In this document: one piece after another, positions 62,950 to 64,000 of the stretch
Numbering within the stretch: position 1 is the stretch's first letter
Layout of the letters: each line of letters begins with the position of its first letter
Origin: Carallia brachiata
Lineage: Eukaryota; Streptophyta; Magnoliopsida; Malpighiales; Rhizophoraceae
Assembly (NCBI GenBank): GCA_021464245.1
Contig: JADCRB010000013.1
Location: forward strand, 1,371,424 to 1,435,423
DNA length: 64,000 nt
Direction of reading: 5' to 3'
Notes under the pieces: generated by a model
Told to the model about the DNA's origin: nothing
What the model saw: the letters and a program-made list of their open reading frames with translations, nothing else
Database searches by the model: none
Program-made: the position numbers and the translations under genes

Positions 62950-63165
62950 CCCACACCGACCCTTTGGTCTCTCCGTCTCTTGCGCTCTCTCTCTCTCTCT
63001 CTCTAATAAGATTGTTAATTTGTTCATTAATAATGGACGATGAGTTTTAAGTACTGTTCCTCTCTTCAAAGATTGGTCAATCTCTTCCAAAGGCTTCATG
63101 GGATTGCACAACGAAAACGATTCATCTCTTCTTTGAGGAACGCTTTTCATAGTTATACGGTATAG
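62950..63165 (+). promoter_or_regulatory. Leader exon of a second CSLD copy (right copy)
   Basis: This is the homologue of 36870-37138, with a (CT)n tract at 62985-63003, the shared cttcatgggattgca segment and the donor AG|GTAAGC at 63165/63166. It lacks the inverted duplication of the left copy. The coding exons lie beyond the window. Confidence 0.6.
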
Positions 63166-64000
63166 GTAAGCTTTTTCTTGTTTGTTACATGTTAACATAA
63201 GCATCAGAAGTCCTCATTCGACCTTGCAAGCTTCTGGGGGTGTGATGAACTGTTGGTTGTTTTCCTGCCTAATAAAAGGTGAAAGCTTTGATATGTTTTT
63301 TTTGGTTTTTCTTATCTGTTTTTTGGGCTTTAATGCTTTTACTTTAGTGGGGTTTTAGATCTTTGGGGTTTCTGCTTCTTGGGTTTTGTGGGAAGCTACT
63401 TTAGTGGCGCTTTTTTGTTTGTTTTTTGTTTGCCTTTTTCCTTACGGTGGTTGTGATTTGATTCCTGGGTTCATTTTCTTTTTAATGAGGTTATCTTGGG
63501 TGAGTTATCGTTGTTCACATTTTATCATTTCCTTTTGTAATGGGGACTCTGGTTTGATTCAGCTACTCATCACGACTCTTTGCTTGGTTGCTGAGAAGCT
63601 TCCCGCCAAATAAAGGGAAAAAAATTGGTCTGGATATTTGATAATTTGATTAGAATAGACCAAAAGGTCTAAATGCTTTAACCAATTTTGTCTAATTTTA
63701 CTTTTCCATTTATTTGATGCGTATTTTCTGGCGATCATTGAGTTTCTCTTTTTGAAGGCTGTTCTTGTATTGGCAACCAACCAGTGGGACAATAGATTTT
63801 TAGATGATTTATTGACATTGGGCTGACTCTTTGGCTCATATGGAGAGATTTTGACTAAGTTTGAATCCTGTTGCAATTGACCTTTTTGGGGGAATTTGCT
63901 AGGAGATGGATCAAATTATAAATTAGAATTTTCAGTTTAATTTTAATAACTTAGTGTCTGAAAGTATATTTGGAATTAGTGCTGATGTGGATTAAGTTTG
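63166..64000 (+). other. Leader intron of the second CSLD copy (cut by the window edge)
   Basis: It aligns with 37139-37960 through gtaagcttttt, gcttctgggggtgtgat, tggtctggatattt and tgtggattaagtttg. The window ends before the acceptor. Confidence 0.65.

Larger units (their letters stand above)
59293..64000 (+). repeat. Segmental duplication block B, part 3: second CSLD upstream region
   Basis: Homologous to 34770-37960, including the conserved block 62210-62335, the CT-rich leader and the leader-intron donor at 63165/63166. B-only sequence includes the TIR element 61468-62091 and an unmatched stretch at about 60060-61010. Alignment to the left copy places the leader-intron acceptor about 10 nt, and the CSLD start codon about 44 nt, beyond base 64000. 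Confidence 0.85.

Noticed and set aside
1..64000. CRISPR arrays, operons, riboswitches
   Set aside because: No regularly spaced short repeats or prokaryotic gene organisation; the window is plant nuclear DNA with introns and retroelements.

Overview
This window is nuclear DNA from a flowering plant, most likely a eudicot. It is AT-rich, split by long introns and intergenic stretches, and full of plant LTR retrotransposons, tRNA-derived SINEs, TIR elements and fragments of plastid DNA. Only three protein families are recognisable: a plant-specific multi-pass membrane protein (1690-12811, minus strand, eight exons), an exostosin/GT47 glycosyltransferase split into an orphan 5' exon (19609-20099) and orphan 3' exons (42746-44663), and a cellulose synthase-like D gene (CSLD2/CSLD3 type, 38004-42432). 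As sequenced, every one carries a lesion: two frameshifts in the membrane-protein gene, a frame break in exostosin exon 1, and two in-frame stops plus damaged conserved residues in CSLD.

Layout. 1-12811 is the membrane-protein gene; its introns hold a small minus-strand TRIM (4328-4906) and a SINE. 12812-19600 is intergenic and holds a 1.2-kb TIR element (14350-15561) that contains a mosaic of plastid rpl20, ndhH and accD fragments. 19609-20099 is exostosin exon 1, followed by a truncated LTR retrotransposon. 21909-38003 (block A) is the 5' flank of CSLD, loaded with insertions: LTR element 23910-27723, LTR element 28675-33041 with two nested solo LTRs, solo LTR 33700-34374, a SINE and a MITE-like foldback. 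38004-42432 is CSLD. 42746-44663 holds exostosin 3' exons fused almost directly to the CSLD 3' end. 44664-55520 is gene-poor, with TIR elements and a LINE fragment. 55525-64000 (block B) is a second, largely uninterrupted copy of block A. It reproduces the CSLD promoter and leader and stops inside the leader intron, about 10 nt before the expected acceptor, so a second CSLD copy should begin just beyond the right edge.

Reading of the history (inference). An ancestral exostosin-CSLD gene pair underwent a tandem duplication whose unit ran from an exostosin intron to the CSLD 3' UTR. This left CSLD joined to exostosin 3' exons and created two CSLD promoters. The left copy then took up several transposons, lost exostosin exons 2 onward in a deletion whose junction lies inside a retrotransposon, and its CSLD decayed by point mutation. 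Comparing blocks A and B gives empty sites that date many of the insertions as later than the duplication.
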